NCBI GenBank assembly: GCA_965208685.1
Contig: CBDBPL010000007.1
Coordinates: forward strand, 496,001 to 560,000
Direction: 5' to 3'
Source: JAJEFO01 sp965208685
GTDB lineage: Bacteria; Pseudomonadota; Alphaproteobacteria; Rhodobacterales; Rhodobacteraceae
DNA: 64,000 nucleotides
Shown here piece after piece: positions 55,443 through 64,000 of the stretch. The notes beneath the pieces are model-generated. The model saw only the letters and a list, made by a program, of their open reading frames with translations. It did no database searches and was not told the DNA's origin. How positions within the stretch are numbered: the stretch's first letter is position 1; every line of letters begins with the position of its first letter. The translations under genes and the position numbers were made by a program.

Positions 55443-55798
55443 AGCATCCGTCGGGAGTGCGGTGCCGGTGGGGCCTGACGATGTCTCGGACTCGGAAGAC
55501 TCGGGCAGCAACGGTTGAATCCTATTTGTTCTCACGTCGTGCTGCCGCGCGCTGCATGCCCGCAGGCACGTGAATTCGCCGGAGTTCCACCCGTTGTCAG
55601 CAGCACGCTCCCGAACGTTGAAAGACATCCACACTGATATCGCCAAGCTGACAATTGCAGTCGGCAGCATCAAGCCCACGATGGTACCGCGGAAATCAAG
55701 GCAAGCGTTGCGACGATCCTGTAATTGAGGCTTGTGCCATTTCCGGTCGCCGACATAAAGTTGTTCCCGGAAAGCCGACACCCAATAGACGGTCGCGT
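55443..55798. other. Gap between SDR and purL ends
   Basis: 356 bases between convergent genes. A minus frame contains one hydrophobic stretch (VGLMLPTAIVSLAISVWMSF) but no domain or start signals. Marks the second edge of the block between purL and bolA. Confidence 0.4.
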
Positions 55799-57970
55799 CT
55801 AGCCATCATTCAATGAAAGCACGTCGGCAAAGGCGCTGCGATAAAGTTCGGAGAGCTCGGCGAGCGGTGCCGAAGCGCCTCCGAACGAGATCTGGTTTCC
55901 TCCGAAGCGTCCGACTTGGCTGACGGGAATGCCGGCACGGGATGCCCCTGCCATTATGGCCTCTGCCTGGTCGAAGCCGCAGGCAATCAGGTAGCGGGCC
56001 TGGTCCTCGCCGAACAGGGCGCCAACTTCATCCGTGTCAAGGGTGACGCCCAGGCCGGCCGCATCCGCCAATTCGAATGCCGCAAGCGCCAGGCCACCGT
56101 CCGACAGGTCGGTCGCGGCGTGAATCAGGGCGACGTGTTCCCTGACAAATTCGCCGTGGACGCGCTCGGCGGCCAGGTCGACTGCCGGGGCGTCCCCCTC
56201 CTCGCGGCCGAACGCCTCTGCCAGCAGCGCGGACTGTCCGAGCCATCCTGTCGAATCTCCGACCACGAGCGCCCAGTCCCCGTCCTGGACTTCGTCCGTC
56301 ACGAAAGCCTCCTCAGGCCGGATCAGGCCGACGGCACCAATGGTCGGCGTCGGCAGGATCGGCTGACCGTCGGTCTCGTTGTAGAACGAGACGTTGCCGG
56401 AAACGATCGGCATGTCCAGAACGGTGCAGGCCTCTGCAATTCCCTTGATGGCGCCGACGAACTGGCCCATGATCTGCGGCTTTTCCGGGTTGCCGAAATT
56501 CAGGTTGTCGGTTGCTGCAAGCGGCCTGGCCCCGGCGGCCGTCAGGTTCCGATAGGCCTCCGCCACGGCCTGCTTGCCGCCCTCGAACGGATTTGCCTTC
56601 ACGTATCTGGGTGTCACGTCAGATGTGAAGGCCAGCATCTTCCCGGTTCCCTGGTCCCGAACGATGCCCGGGCCGCGACCAGGGGTGCGCACCGTGTTGG
56701 CCATGACCTGGCTGTCGTACTGTTCCCAAACCCATTGCTTGCGCGCGTAGTTTGGCGAGCCGACCAATGCCTTCAACCCCTCGATCGGGTCGATTTCGGG
56801 CACGTCCGAAAGCGGGGCGGGCGGGGGCGTCTCGACCCACGAACGGTCGTATTCGGGGGCACTGGACGAAAGACGCGAAAGCGGCAGATCCGCCTTGGTT
56901 TCGCCTTGGTGCATGACGAGGAAACGGTCCTCCTCCATGGTCTCGCCCACGATCGCGAAGTCGAGATCCCACTTTTCGAAAATCGCCTTTGCCTCTGCCT
57001 CGAACGCGGGCTTGAGCACCATCAGCATACGTTCCTGGCTCTCGCTGAGCATCATTTCGTAGGCTGTCATGGCGTCTTCGCGCTGCGGCACGGCATCAAG
57101 ATTCAGCCTGACGCCGAGACCGCCCTTGTCGCCCATTTCCACTGCAGAGCAGGTCAGGCCCGCGGCGCCCATGTCCTGGATCGAGATCACGGCACCGGTG
57201 GCCATCAGCTCGAGGCAGGCTTCGAGCAGGCGCTTTTCGGTGAAGGGATCGCCAACCTGAACGGTAGGCCGCTTGTCCTCGCTGTCTTCGTCGAACTCCG
57301 CCGAGGCCATCGTGGCGCCTCCCACGCCGTCGCGTCCCGTCTTCGCGCCAAGATAGACGACTGGCATGCCGACGCCGCTCGCTGCGGAGTAGAAGATCTT
57401 GTCTGCATCCACGATGCCGGCGGCAAAGGCGTTCACGAGACAGTTTCCGTTGTAGCTGCTGTGAAGCCGCACCTCGCCGCCTGTCGTCGGCACGCCGAAG
57501 GCATTGCCGTAGCCACCGATTCCCTCGACGACTCCTGACACGAGCCGCCTGGTCCTCGGATGGCCCGGCTCGCCGAAGGAGAGCGCATTCATCGCGGCAA
57601 CCGGTCTTGCGCCCATGGTGAAGATGTCGCGGAGTATGCCTCCGACCCCGGTCGCCGCCCCCTGATAGGGCTCGATATACGAAGGATGGTTGTGGCTCTC
57701 CATCTTGAAGACCACGGCCTGGCCGTCCCCGATGTCGACGATGCCGGCATTTTCGCCCGGACCGCAGATGACCTGCGGTCCTGTCGTCGGAAGGTCCTTC
57801 AGCCACTTCTTCGACGACTTGTAGGAGCAGTGCTCGTTCCACATTGCGGAAAATATGCCGAGCTCGGTGAAGGTTGGCTCCCGGTTCAGTATGCGGAGAA
57901 CTTCCTGGTATTCCTCAGGAGTGAACCCGTGGGAGGCGACCAGATCCTCGGTGATCTCGGGTTCCTGCAT
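55799..57970 (-). CDS. purL: Phosphoribosylformylglycinamidine synthase subunit PurL
   Basis: 723 residues, the small-PurL length. It makes FGAM with PurS and PurQ in purine synthesis. Visible: MWNEHCSYKSSKKWLKDLPT, VFKMESHNHPSYIEPYQGAA, GGILRDIFTMGARPVAAMNA, and the C-terminal ATDLSDGGLALAAFELADAA. ATG 57970 has AAGGG upstream; ATG 58000 is an alternative. The usual downstream bolA-grxD pair is displaced by the opposite-strand operon. Confidence 0.96.
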   Translation of the reverse strand: MQEPEITEDLVASHGFTPEEYQEVLRILNREPTFTELGIFSAMWNEHCSYKSSKKWLKDLPTTGPQVICGPGENAGIVDIGDGQAVVFKMESHNHPSYIEPYQGAATGVGGILRDIFTMGARPVAAMNALSFGEPGHPRTRRLVSGVVEGIGGYGNAFGVPTTGGEVRLHSSYNGNCLVNAFAAGIVDADKIFYSAASGVGMPVVYLGAKTGRDGVGGATMASAEFDEDSEDKRPTVQVGDPFTEKRLLEACLELMATGAVISIQDMGAAGLTCSAVEMGDKGGLGVRLNLDAVPQREDAMTAYEMMLSESQERMLMVLKPAFEAEAKAIFEKWDLDFAIVGETMEEDRFLVMHQGETKADLPLSRLSSSAPEYDRSWVETPPPAPLSDVPEIDPIEGLKALVGSPNYARKQWVWEQYDSQVMANTVRTPGRGPGIVRDQGTGKMLAFTSDVTPRYVKANPFEGGKQAVAEAYRNLTAAGARPLAATDNLNFGNPEKPQIMGQFVGAIKGIAEACTVLDMPIVSGNVSFYNETDGQPILPTPTIGAVGLIRPEEAFVTDEVQDGDWALVVGDSTGWLGQSALLAEAFGREEGDAPAVDLAAERVHGEFVREHVALIHAATDLSDGGLALAAFELADAAGLGVTLDTDEVGALFGEDQARYLIACGFDQAEAIMAGASRAGIPVSQVGRFGGNQISFGGASAPLAELSELYRSAFADVLSLNDG

Positions 57971-58100
57971 TTCCTTTCCCTTCAAGGCTGCCGCACTCAT
58001 AGAAGAGGGGGCGGGCAGGGAAAAGGGGCAGACGGCGGTTGACAGGCATTCCGCGCCGGTTCTGCGGCGTGCCGTCGGCCCGGGACCCGAGAATGCTCTC

Positions 58101-58673
58101 TCAGGCAAGGCCTCCGTTCTTGAGATTCTCCCTCGCAGCCCCTGCGCATTCGGCGATGCGTTTGGCGCGCGTAGGGTCGGTCTTGGCCCACTTGATCTTT
58201 TCGAGCCAGGCACGCTTGATCGACCGGGACCACTCTTCGAAAGTCGTGCGTGCCGGGCCAAGCGCCTCGGCCAGATCGTCCGGCACCACGAGCCGCTCGA
58301 CGTCATCAAGGAAGGTCCACATGCCGTTCTTCTTCGCGACGGCGACCCGCGCTTCGCCCGACGGCTGCATGCGTCCTTCAGCACGGAGCCGGTCAACGAT
58401 GCCCTTGCTGACGGCAGACCATGCCGAACTGTCCTTCCGAGGGGAGATCAAGTGCTTGTAGCGTGTCTCGTCAACTGCACGAACCGCGCTGTCAATCCAG
58501 CCCCACGCGATCAACTCCTCAACCACGTCACCCCAAGGAACGTGGGCGTCGTGGACCTTCTTGTAGGTTACCAGCCAGACCGACTCCGACGACTCGTGGT
58601 TTTCTGCCAGCCACGCCCCGAGCTCGTCCATCGAGCGTATCTCGACATGGGGCCTGTTCGCTGCCGGGCTCAT
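58101..58673 (-). CDS. YdeI/OmpD-associated family protein
   Basis: 190 residues. SMDELGAWLAENHESSESVW then LVTYKKVHD, the segment VVEELIAWGWIDSAVRAVDE and the C-terminal KWAKTDPTRAKRIAE are marks of the YdeI family, linked in E. coli to stress and bacteriocin tolerance. The molecular role is not known. Its ATG overlaps the stop of the ACT-domain gene (ATGA). Confidence 0.87.
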   Translation of the reverse strand: MSPAANRPHVEIRSMDELGAWLAENHESSESVWLVTYKKVHDAHVPWGDVVEELIAWGWIDSAVRAVDETRYKHLISPRKDSSAWSAVSKGIVDRLRAEGRMQPSGEARVAVAKKNGMWTFLDDVERLVVPDDLAEALGPARTTFEEWSRSIKRAWLEKIKWAKTDPTRAKRIAECAGAARENLKNGGLA

Positions 58674-59104
58674 GATCCGACCTGCGCTTCTGCCTGCCGT
58701 GCGAGCAGGATGGCCAAGGCTTCTTCCGCCCGATCTGCCGGCACGAAGACGTGGTCGTGCCGGGCGGCCGCGACGATGTTCGCCGGTATCCCGTGCGTGG
58801 CGAGGGCGGACGAGACTGCCGCCGTCAAGCCAACCCCGTCGAGCGCGGACCGGACCATCAGCGTGATTTGCCTCATCGCAACTCCTCCGGCGATTCCGAG
58901 TCGGTCCGTTTCCTCCTGCGGGATGATGAACGACATCCCCTCGTCCTCGACGAAGCTGCCCTTGGCCACATTCGCGACGTCCGCTGCAAGATCGTCCCTG
59001 ATGCCCGAACAGAACACGTACTTTCCAGGATGCAGCCGTGGCTGCATCTCGGCAATCATCCTCCTTGTGTCCTTGATCGGGTCCGCCACGTCTCTCCTCG
59101 CCAT
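58670..59104 (-). CDS. ACT domain-containing protein
   Basis: 144 residues from ATG 59104. MIAEMQPRLHPGKYVFCSGI, FVEDEGMSFIIPQEETDRLG, then a regulatory ACT-like half: ITLMVRSALDGVGLTAAVSS ... GIPANIVAAARHDHVFVPAD. Small ligand-binding regulator of unknown target. Lies 16 bases after polA in the same direction and overlaps the YdeI-like gene. Confidence 0.88.
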   Translation of the reverse strand: MARRDVADPIKDTRRMIAEMQPRLHPGKYVFCSGIRDDLAADVANVAKGSFVEDEGMSFIIPQEETDRLGIAGGVAMRQITLMVRSALDGVGLTAAVSSALATHGIPANIVAAARHDHVFVPADRAEEALAILLARQAEAQVGS

Positions 59105-59120
59105 CACGTTCAGGCCCGGT

Positions 59121-61916
59121 TCAGTGCGCCTCAGCCCAGTTCCTGCCCTGGCCGGCGTCAACGATCAACGGGACATCAAGATGGACCGCCGGGTCGGCAG
59201 CGCCTTCCATGACGTCACGCGCAATTCCGATCAGGTCGTCGACGGCGGAGTCTTCGACCTCGAAGAGGAGTTCGTCGTGCACCTGCAGTAGCATCCTTGC
59301 GGGAAGCTTGGCGATGGCGTCCGGCATTCTGATCATTGCGCGACGAATGATGTCTGCGGCCGTGCCCTGGATGGGAGCGTTGATGGCAGCGCGTCTCGCG
59401 AAGCCGGCGTGCGGACCGCGCTTGTTGATTTCCGGCGTGTTGATGCGGCGCCCGAAGAGCGTCTCGACATGTTCATGCTTCTTGGCGAAGTCTACCGTTT
59501 CGTCCATGTAGTCGCGTATGCCGGGAAAGCGCTCGAAATAGCGATCAATGAAGCCCTGCGCCTCAGCTCGCGGAATGCGGAGGTTTCGCGCCAGGCCAAA
59601 GCCGGAAATCCCGTAGATCACGCCGAAGTTGATCGCCTTGGCCTGTCGCCTCACCTCCGCGGTCATCTCGTCCAGGGGTACGCCGAACATCTCCGACGCC
59701 GTGGCTGCATGGATGTCCTGCCCGTCGCGAAACGCCTCCTTCAGCGCCTCGATGCCGGCGACATGGGCAAGGATGCGCAGTTCGATCTGCGAGTAGTCGA
59801 GACTGACAAGGCTCTGTCCGTCCTCGGCGACGAACGCTTCGCGGATGCGGCGGCCCTCCTCGGTGCGAACCGGGATGTTCTGCAGATTGGGATCGGTCGA
59901 AGCGAGGCGTCCCGTGTTTGCACCCGCGATGGAGTAGGACGTGTGAACGCGGCCGGTGTCCGGATTGACATGGTCCTGCAAGGAGTCGGTATATGTCGAT
60001 TTGAGCTTCTGGAGCTGCCGCCAGTCCAGCACCCGGCCGGGAAGCTCGTGTTCCGTAGCCAGATCTTCCAGGACGTCGGCGGGCGTGGCGTATTTTCCGG
60101 TCTTGCCCTTCTTGCCCCCGGCAATGCCCATCCGGTCAAAGAGGATGTCGCCTACCTGGCTGGGACTGCCGACATTGAACTTCGTGCCCGCGAGCGCATG
60201 AATCGCGTCCTCCAGCTCAGCCATCTTCTGTGCGAAGGAGTTCGACATGCGTGCAAGCGTGCCGGCATCCACCTTGATGCCGTGCATCTCCATTTGTGCC
60301 AAGACCGGTACAAGCGGGCGCTCCAGCGTCTCGTAGACGGTCGTCACCTTCTTCCGGTGCAGTTCGGGCTTGAACAGCTGCCAGAGCCTAAGCGTTATGT
60401 CGGCGTCCTCGGATGCATACTTGACCGCATCTTCGATCGGGACCTTGTCAAAGGTGATCTGGCTCTTGCCGGTGCCCAGAAGCGACTTGATCTCGATCGG
60501 TCGGTGGCTGAGGTAGCGTTCGGAGAGCGTGTCCATGCCGTGACTGTGAAGGCCGGCGTTCATGGCATAGGACATCAGGAGCGTGTCGTCGAATGGGGCA
60601 ATCCGCACGCCATGGCGCGCGAGGATCTTCGCGTCGTATTTCAGGTTTTGCCCGATCTTGAGAATGGCCGGGTCTTCAAGAATCGGCTTCAGGATCGCGA
60701 GCGCGTCTTCCGCCTTCATCTGGCCTTCGGCAATCTCGCCGGATTCAAAGAGGTTTTCGCCGGCCGAAGCCTTGTGGATCAGCGGCACGTAGCATGCCTT
60801 GCCAGGCCAGACCGCAAGCGAGATGCCCACCAGTTCGGCCCTCATTTCGTCGAGACCGGTTGTTTCGGTGTCGATTGCGATACGGCCCATGGCCCGTGCA
60901 TCGGCGCCCCAGGCATCGAGCGTCGCAGCGTCGCCGATCCGCACATAGCTGCCGTGGTCAATGGGCGGCGTTTCGGGTGTCTTGCCCTCCTGTTGCGGCG
61001 CGACGGTCTCCCGCGCAGCAGGAACTTCCCTGCCAAGCGCCTTGGCGACCCGTCCGGTAATGGTACGGAATTCCATCGATGTCAGGAAGGCCAGAAGGTC
61101 TTCGGCCGAGGGCTCCTTGACCTCCAGGGAATCCAAGGAATAGGGCAGGTCCATGTCCTGGACCAGCGTCACCAGCTTCCGCGACAGGAGGATCTGGTCC
61201 TTGTGGTCGATAAGGGTCTGCCGGCGCTTTTCCTGCTTGATCTCGTCTGCCCTGGAGAGAAGGGTGTCGAGGTCGCCGAATTCACTGATCAGGAGTGCGG
61301 CCGTCTTGACTCCGATTCCGGGTGCGCCGGGAATGTTGTCGACGCTGTCGCCGGCCAGTGACTGAACATCGATCACCTTGTCCGGGCGGACGCCGAACCT
61401 CTCCTCGACGCCCTCGGCGTCGATCCTGACGTTCTTCATGGCGTCATGCATTTCCACGCCTTCTCCGACGAGCTGCATGAGATCCTTGTCGGAAGACACG
61501 ATCGTGACCCGTCCGCCGGCTTCGCGGGCCGTGCGTGCGAGAGTTGCAATGATGTCATCCGCCTCGTAACCCTCTTCTTCGAGGCAGGCGATGTTGAAGG
61601 CGCGGGTAGCATCGCGTGTCAGCGGGATCTGGGGTCGCAGGTCCTCGGGCATTTCCTCCCGGTTCGCCTTGTACTGTTTGTAGAGGTCGTTTCTGAACGT
61701 GTGCGAGCCCTTGTCGAAGACGACGGCCATGTGGGTCGGGGCATCCGGACCCTTGTTGTCCTCCATCATCTTCCAGAGCATGTTGACAAAGCCCGAAACC
61801 GCTCCGACGGGCAAGCCATCGGACCTTCTCGTGAGCGGCGGAAGCGCATGAAAGGCACGGAAGACGAATGCGGAGCCGTCGATCAGGCTGAGATGATGTC
61901 CCTTGCCGAATGCCAT
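59121..61916 (-). CDS. polA: DNA polymerase I
   Basis: 931 residues. N-terminal 5'-3' exonuclease (LSLIDGSAFVFRAFHAL, SSDKDLMQLV, GDSVDNIPGAPGIGVKTAAL); middle 3'-5' exonuclease with an intact motif (RIAIDTETTGLDEM); C-terminal polymerase (SLDYSQIELRILAHVAG, RRQAKAINFGVIYGISGFGL, LLQVHDELLFEV). It fills gaps and removes RNA primers. ATG 61916 is chosen at MAFGKGHHLSLIDG. Head of the polA-ACT-YdeI cluster. Confidence 0.97.
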   Translation of the reverse strand: MAFGKGHHLSLIDGSAFVFRAFHALPPLTRRSDGLPVGAVSGFVNMLWKMMEDNKGPDAPTHMAVVFDKGSHTFRNDLYKQYKANREEMPEDLRPQIPLTRDATRAFNIACLEEEGYEADDIIATLARTAREAGGRVTIVSSDKDLMQLVGEGVEMHDAMKNVRIDAEGVEERFGVRPDKVIDVQSLAGDSVDNIPGAPGIGVKTAALLISEFGDLDTLLSRADEIKQEKRRQTLIDHKDQILLSRKLVTLVQDMDLPYSLDSLEVKEPSAEDLLAFLTSMEFRTITGRVAKALGREVPAARETVAPQQEGKTPETPPIDHGSYVRIGDAATLDAWGADARAMGRIAIDTETTGLDEMRAELVGISLAVWPGKACYVPLIHKASAGENLFESGEIAEGQMKAEDALAILKPILEDPAILKIGQNLKYDAKILARHGVRIAPFDDTLLMSYAMNAGLHSHGMDTLSERYLSHRPIEIKSLLGTGKSQITFDKVPIEDAVKYASEDADITLRLWQLFKPELHRKKVTTVYETLERPLVPVLAQMEMHGIKVDAGTLARMSNSFAQKMAELEDAIHALAGTKFNVGSPSQVGDILFDRMGIAGGKKGKTGKYATPADVLEDLATEHELPGRVLDWRQLQKLKSTYTDSLQDHVNPDTGRVHTSYSIAGANTGRLASTDPNLQNIPVRTEEGRRIREAFVAEDGQSLVSLDYSQIELRILAHVAGIEALKEAFRDGQDIHAATASEMFGVPLDEMTAEVRRQAKAINFGVIYGISGFGLARNLRIPRAEAQGFIDRYFERFPGIRDYMDETVDFAKKHEHVETLFGRRINTPEINKRGPHAGFARRAAINAPIQGTAADIIRRAMIRMPDAIAKLPARMLLQVHDELLFEVEDSAVDDLIGIARDVMEGAADPAVHLDVPLIVDAGQGRNWAEAH

Positions 61917-62159
61917 GCCTATCTCCGGTGCAGGTTTCCGGAGTGATCGCACATTTGGCCGGGGCTCGCCAGAGGATGCGGCGCCGTTTCGTGTCCCGAT
62001 TCGTCTTGGCTGGCTGATGCGCTGTTATCCCGACGAAACAGGAGTCCTCCTGGTCACGGAAAGTGCAGAAATGCAGACAAATCTTGGTTGACGCTCCTGG
62101 AATCTCTGAATAAGTCCCCGAAGAATCAAGACCGGTCAATCCGGCAGGGAGTGAAGTTG
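61917..62159. other. polA upstream region
   Basis: About 240 bases with no gene; presumably holds the polA promoter, which was not assigned. Confidence 0.35.
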
Positions 62160-62182
62160 AAAGGGACCCGATGGGTCCTTTT
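62160..62182. terminator. Hairpin terminator candidate
   Basis: AAAGGGACCC (62160-62169), 3-base loop, GGGTCCTTTT (62173-62182): a ten-pair stem with one G-T wobble. The T-rich side follows on the plus strand, but it lies just beyond the end of the minus-strand VOC gene and could work for that direction too. Confidence 0.45.
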
Positions 62183-62226
62183 CTCCTTCCCGCAGGCCGA
62201 ACCAATTCCAGGACTCGAGATTGACC

Positions 62227-62774
62227 TCAGCGCGAACCGGGCTCGGATGCGACTGCGAGCGAACCATCATAAGCCACGAGTTCAACGGTGTTGCCTTCGG
62301 GATCCTCGGTGAACACTCCGCGCCAGCCGACCCAGCCAAATGTCTCGACCCGATACGGCAGACCCTGCGCCTCATACCAACTCATCACGGCTTCCTGTTC
62401 CCCGTAGGGCAGGCTTAGCGCAAGATGATGGAGCGAGGAGGATGCTCCAGTCGCCGGCGCTTCCATTCCGGTCGGGTGCCGCCCGGGCTTAGCGCAAGAT
62501 GATGGAGCGAGGAGGATGCTCCAGTCGCCGGCGCTTCCATTCCGGTCGGGTGCCGCCCGGGACGCGAAACATGCTGCTTGTCGAAAAGCGCCAGAACCTG
62601 CGTGTGCCCGGCAAAGCCCTCGGCGACGCGAAAGAACACGATGCCCTCGGCGACATTGCCTTCCATCCGCTCCAGTCCGAGCACATCGCTGTAGAAGGAC
62701 GTCATTCGCTCGAGATCATCGCAGCGAATGGCGATCTCTCCAAGGCCACGGACGCGGAAGCCACGCTCGGTCAT
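62227..62774 (-). pseudogene. VOC/glyoxalase-family gene disrupted by a 74-bp tandem duplication
   Basis: From ATG 62774 the protein begins MTERGFRVRGLGEIAIRCDD and runs through FYSDVLGLERMEGNVAEGIV to LHHLALS, a VOC metal-binding strand. The second repeat copy shifts the frame, giving a short tail that stops near 62415. The missing end (YGEQEAVMSWYEAQGLPYRV ... RGVFTEDPEGNTVELVAYDG) is intact in another frame to 62227. Removing one 74-bp copy restores one continuous gene. VOC proteins bind metals and act as glyoxalases, dioxygenases or resistance proteins. Confidence 0.88.
62413..62560. repeat. Perfect 74-bp tandem duplication
   Basis: Copy one is 62413-62486, copy two 62487-62560; they are identical, beginning GCTTAGCGCAAGATGATGG and ending GTGCCGCCCGG. 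74 is not divisible by three, so it frameshifts the VOC gene. Confidence 0.95.
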
Positions 62775-63002
62775 GTTTGCCTCCGTCAGAAATTCAGCAT
62801 CGCTGTACGCTTCCGGCACCGGACAGACAAGACAACCTGACCGCTGGATCAAGCCGTGTCGATCACAGACTTGACGGCGTCGCGTCGCCAATTCCGGCTG
62901 ATGGGGATGAACACGGAGACGTGATGCAAGCAACATGAAGCGAACAATGTGCGCATGCGATCGATCAGCCGTCGCCAGCATCAAATTGCTCTTGTCCCTC
63001 GC

Positions 63003-63137
63003 GCCCGGCGCCTGCACCAGCTGCGCGGTTTGGCGGCAAGGCTCGCCGAGGTGGCTTTCGTAGCGTGCGGTAGCGGTCGGATTGGCGTTCCCGAGCAGCA
63101 CCTGCGCCGCGGTGTTGTCCGCGCCGTTCGCTTCCAT
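63003..63137 (-). pseudogene. Tyrosine recombinase (integrase) C-terminal relic
   Basis: The minus frame reads GADNTAAQVLLGNANPTATA then RYESHLGEPCRQTAQL, matching the end of tyrosine recombinases (LLGHANPxTTxRYAHLxxDPxRxAA), including the nucleophile Tyr. The usual His of LLGHAN is Asn, and an extra Glu-Ser follows the Tyr. No catalytic upstream part remains. Confidence 0.6.
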
Positions 63138-63217
63138 GATGTTGTCGCTTGTTATTTCGTATCAACTACAGTTACAGGACACTGATGCATGGCAACCCGG
63201 TAGCAGGTGAGCGCGGA

Positions 63218-63814
63218 ATGAACCTTATGATCAGAAAACTTGCGTTGGCGCTGGCCTTCACGGTGCTTCCCGTCGAGGCAATTGCCCAGTCCTCGACGGC
63301 CAGTGAGGGCGCCCCGAATGCCGAATTGTCTCTCGGGATGCCGAAGGAAGAGGCCGATGTCTACGTCAAGGACAAGTTCGGCGATTGGCAGCTTATCTGC
63401 ATCAGGGTCGCGGACAGGCAGGATCCCTGCGAACTCTACCAGCTCCTTCGCGACCAAGACGGGAATTCGGTGGCGGAGATCACCTTGTTTGTCGTCCCCG
63501 ACGACCCTCAGGTCGTGGCTGGAGCGACGATCGTGACGCCGCTCGAGACCTTGCTCACGGCAAATCTCCGTCTTGCGGTGGATGGTGGTGAGGCCCGCAT
63601 CTATCGGTTTCTTTTCTGCCGCTCGATAGGATGTTTCGCGCAGCTTGGGCTGACCGATGACGAGATTGACCGGTTCCGGCGAGGGGCGGCTGCGACAGTG
63701 ACGATCGTTCCTGCGGCGGTGCCTGACAGGAAGGTTGATCTTGACATGTCGCTGAGCGGGTTCACTGCCGGCTGGAACGCACTGGTCGAAAACGACAAGG
63801 CGGCAGCCGAGTGA
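63218..63814 (+). CDS. Invasion-associated locus B (IalB) family protein
   Basis: 198 residues from ATG 63218, preceded by AGGTGAG. A signal peptide (IRKLALALAFTVLPVEAIAQ) directs export. The body has VYVKDKFGDWQLICIRVADR, DPCELYQLLRDQDGNSVAEI and the paired cysteines of RFLFCRSIGCFAQLGL, as in IalB proteins. These periplasmic proteins are common in alphaproteobacteria; the name comes from Bartonella erythrocyte invasion but most are of unknown function. Confidence 0.85.
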   Translation: MNLMIRKLALALAFTVLPVEAIAQSSTASEGAPNAELSLGMPKEEADVYVKDKFGDWQLICIRVADRQDPCELYQLLRDQDGNSVAEITLFVVPDDPQVVAGATIVTPLETLLTANLRLAVDGGEARIYRFLFCRSIGCFAQLGLTDDEIDRFRRGAAATVTIVPAAVPDRKVDLDMSLSGFTAGWNALVENDKAAAE

Positions 63815-63820
63815 TCTGCC

Positions 63821-64000
63821 TCAGGCCCTGGCAAGATCAATTCTCGGCCCGGCCTTTCCGCCACTGAGGTGCCAACGCTTCACCGGTTCCGTCCTTGCAC
63901 GGAGTCGGTCAAGCTGCCAGGTTTCCTGCTTTCCTGTTCCATGAGCGGGCGTCATGCTCCACCGGGTCTCGACGCCGGGCGCCCCCCCGGTTCCCGGAGT
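63821..64000 (-). CDS. Possible partial gene running off the window
   Basis: A minus frame is open from the last base to a TGA at 63823-63821 (59 codons), including TRWSMTPAHGTGKQETWQLD and VKRWHLSGGKAGPRIDLARA. No family was recognised. It could be the 3' end of a real gene or chance in GC-rich DNA. Confidence 0.25.
   Translation of the reverse strand, partial: TPGTGGAPGVETRWSMTPAHGTGKQETWQLDRLRARTEPVKRWHLSGGKAGPRIDLARA

Noticed and set aside
1..64000. CRISPR array or replication origin.
   Set aside because: No regularly spaced repeats, cas genes, DnaA-box clusters or partition genes were seen.

Overview
The window is about 64 kb of GC-rich DNA from an alphaproteobacterium, most likely Rhodobacterales or a near relative. 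This is inferred from gene content and synteny: a DUF1285 gene divergent from a moxR-DUF58-DUF4159 operon, gatC-gatA, tkt next to a coiled-coil gene and zapA, purL with bolA and a monothiol glutaredoxin nearby, an IalB-family protein, and a class A RNase P RNA. No 16S or other phylogenetic marker RNA is present, so the assignment stops at class/order level.

Layout. 1-3.5 kb: end of an M16 peptidase, a RimJ-type acetyltransferase, a cytochrome P450 and a second GNAT. 3.6-7.45 kb: a decayed mobile region with two C-terminal remnants of a large serine recombinase, a hicAB toxin-antitoxin pair, and a complete ISKra4-type insertion sequence with terminal inverted repeats and a putative -1 frameshift. 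7.46-15.05 kb: DUF1285 gene and the MoxR/DUF58/BatA-DUF4159/vWA-GATase-like operon. 15.07-17.7 kb: cfa and trpB. 18.0-23.45 kb: an amino-acid catabolic cassette resembling Pseudomonas mdeRAB (Lrp regulator, Cys/Met-metabolism PLP enzyme, homodimeric E1 dehydrogenase), with a cyclase-family hydrolase and a broken AhpD-like gene. 23.7-26.2 kb: gatC, gatA and an Excalibur lipoprotein. 27.3-29.9 kb: a Tat-exported vanadium haloperoxidase coupled to an outer-membrane-barrel-like protein. 31.0-36.1 kb: cell-wall amidase, rnpB, rpmG, transketolase, coiled-coil protein and ZapA. 36.1-41.5 kb: a complete peptide ABC importer (fused double ATPase, two permeases, binding protein). 42.8-43.5 kb: NnrU. 44.0-48.6 kb: two further, very similar solute-binding proteins with a relic of a third and a damaged vapBC-type module between them. 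48.8-58.0 kb: grxD, bolA and purL, separated by an opposite-strand catabolic operon (hydantoinase A/B, oxidase relic, HpcH/HpaI aldolase, SDR). 58.1-63.8 kb: YdeI-like protein, ACT protein, polA, a VOC gene broken by a 74-bp tandem duplication, an integrase remnant and an IalB-like protein.

The overall impression is a genome with intact housekeeping genes but many eroded accessory genes. At least eight relics or disrupted genes are readable, several by a single nonsense change, and several stretches of 0.3-1.3 kb carry no recognisable gene. This fits relaxed selection or recent niche change, possibly host association, but the lifestyle is inference only.
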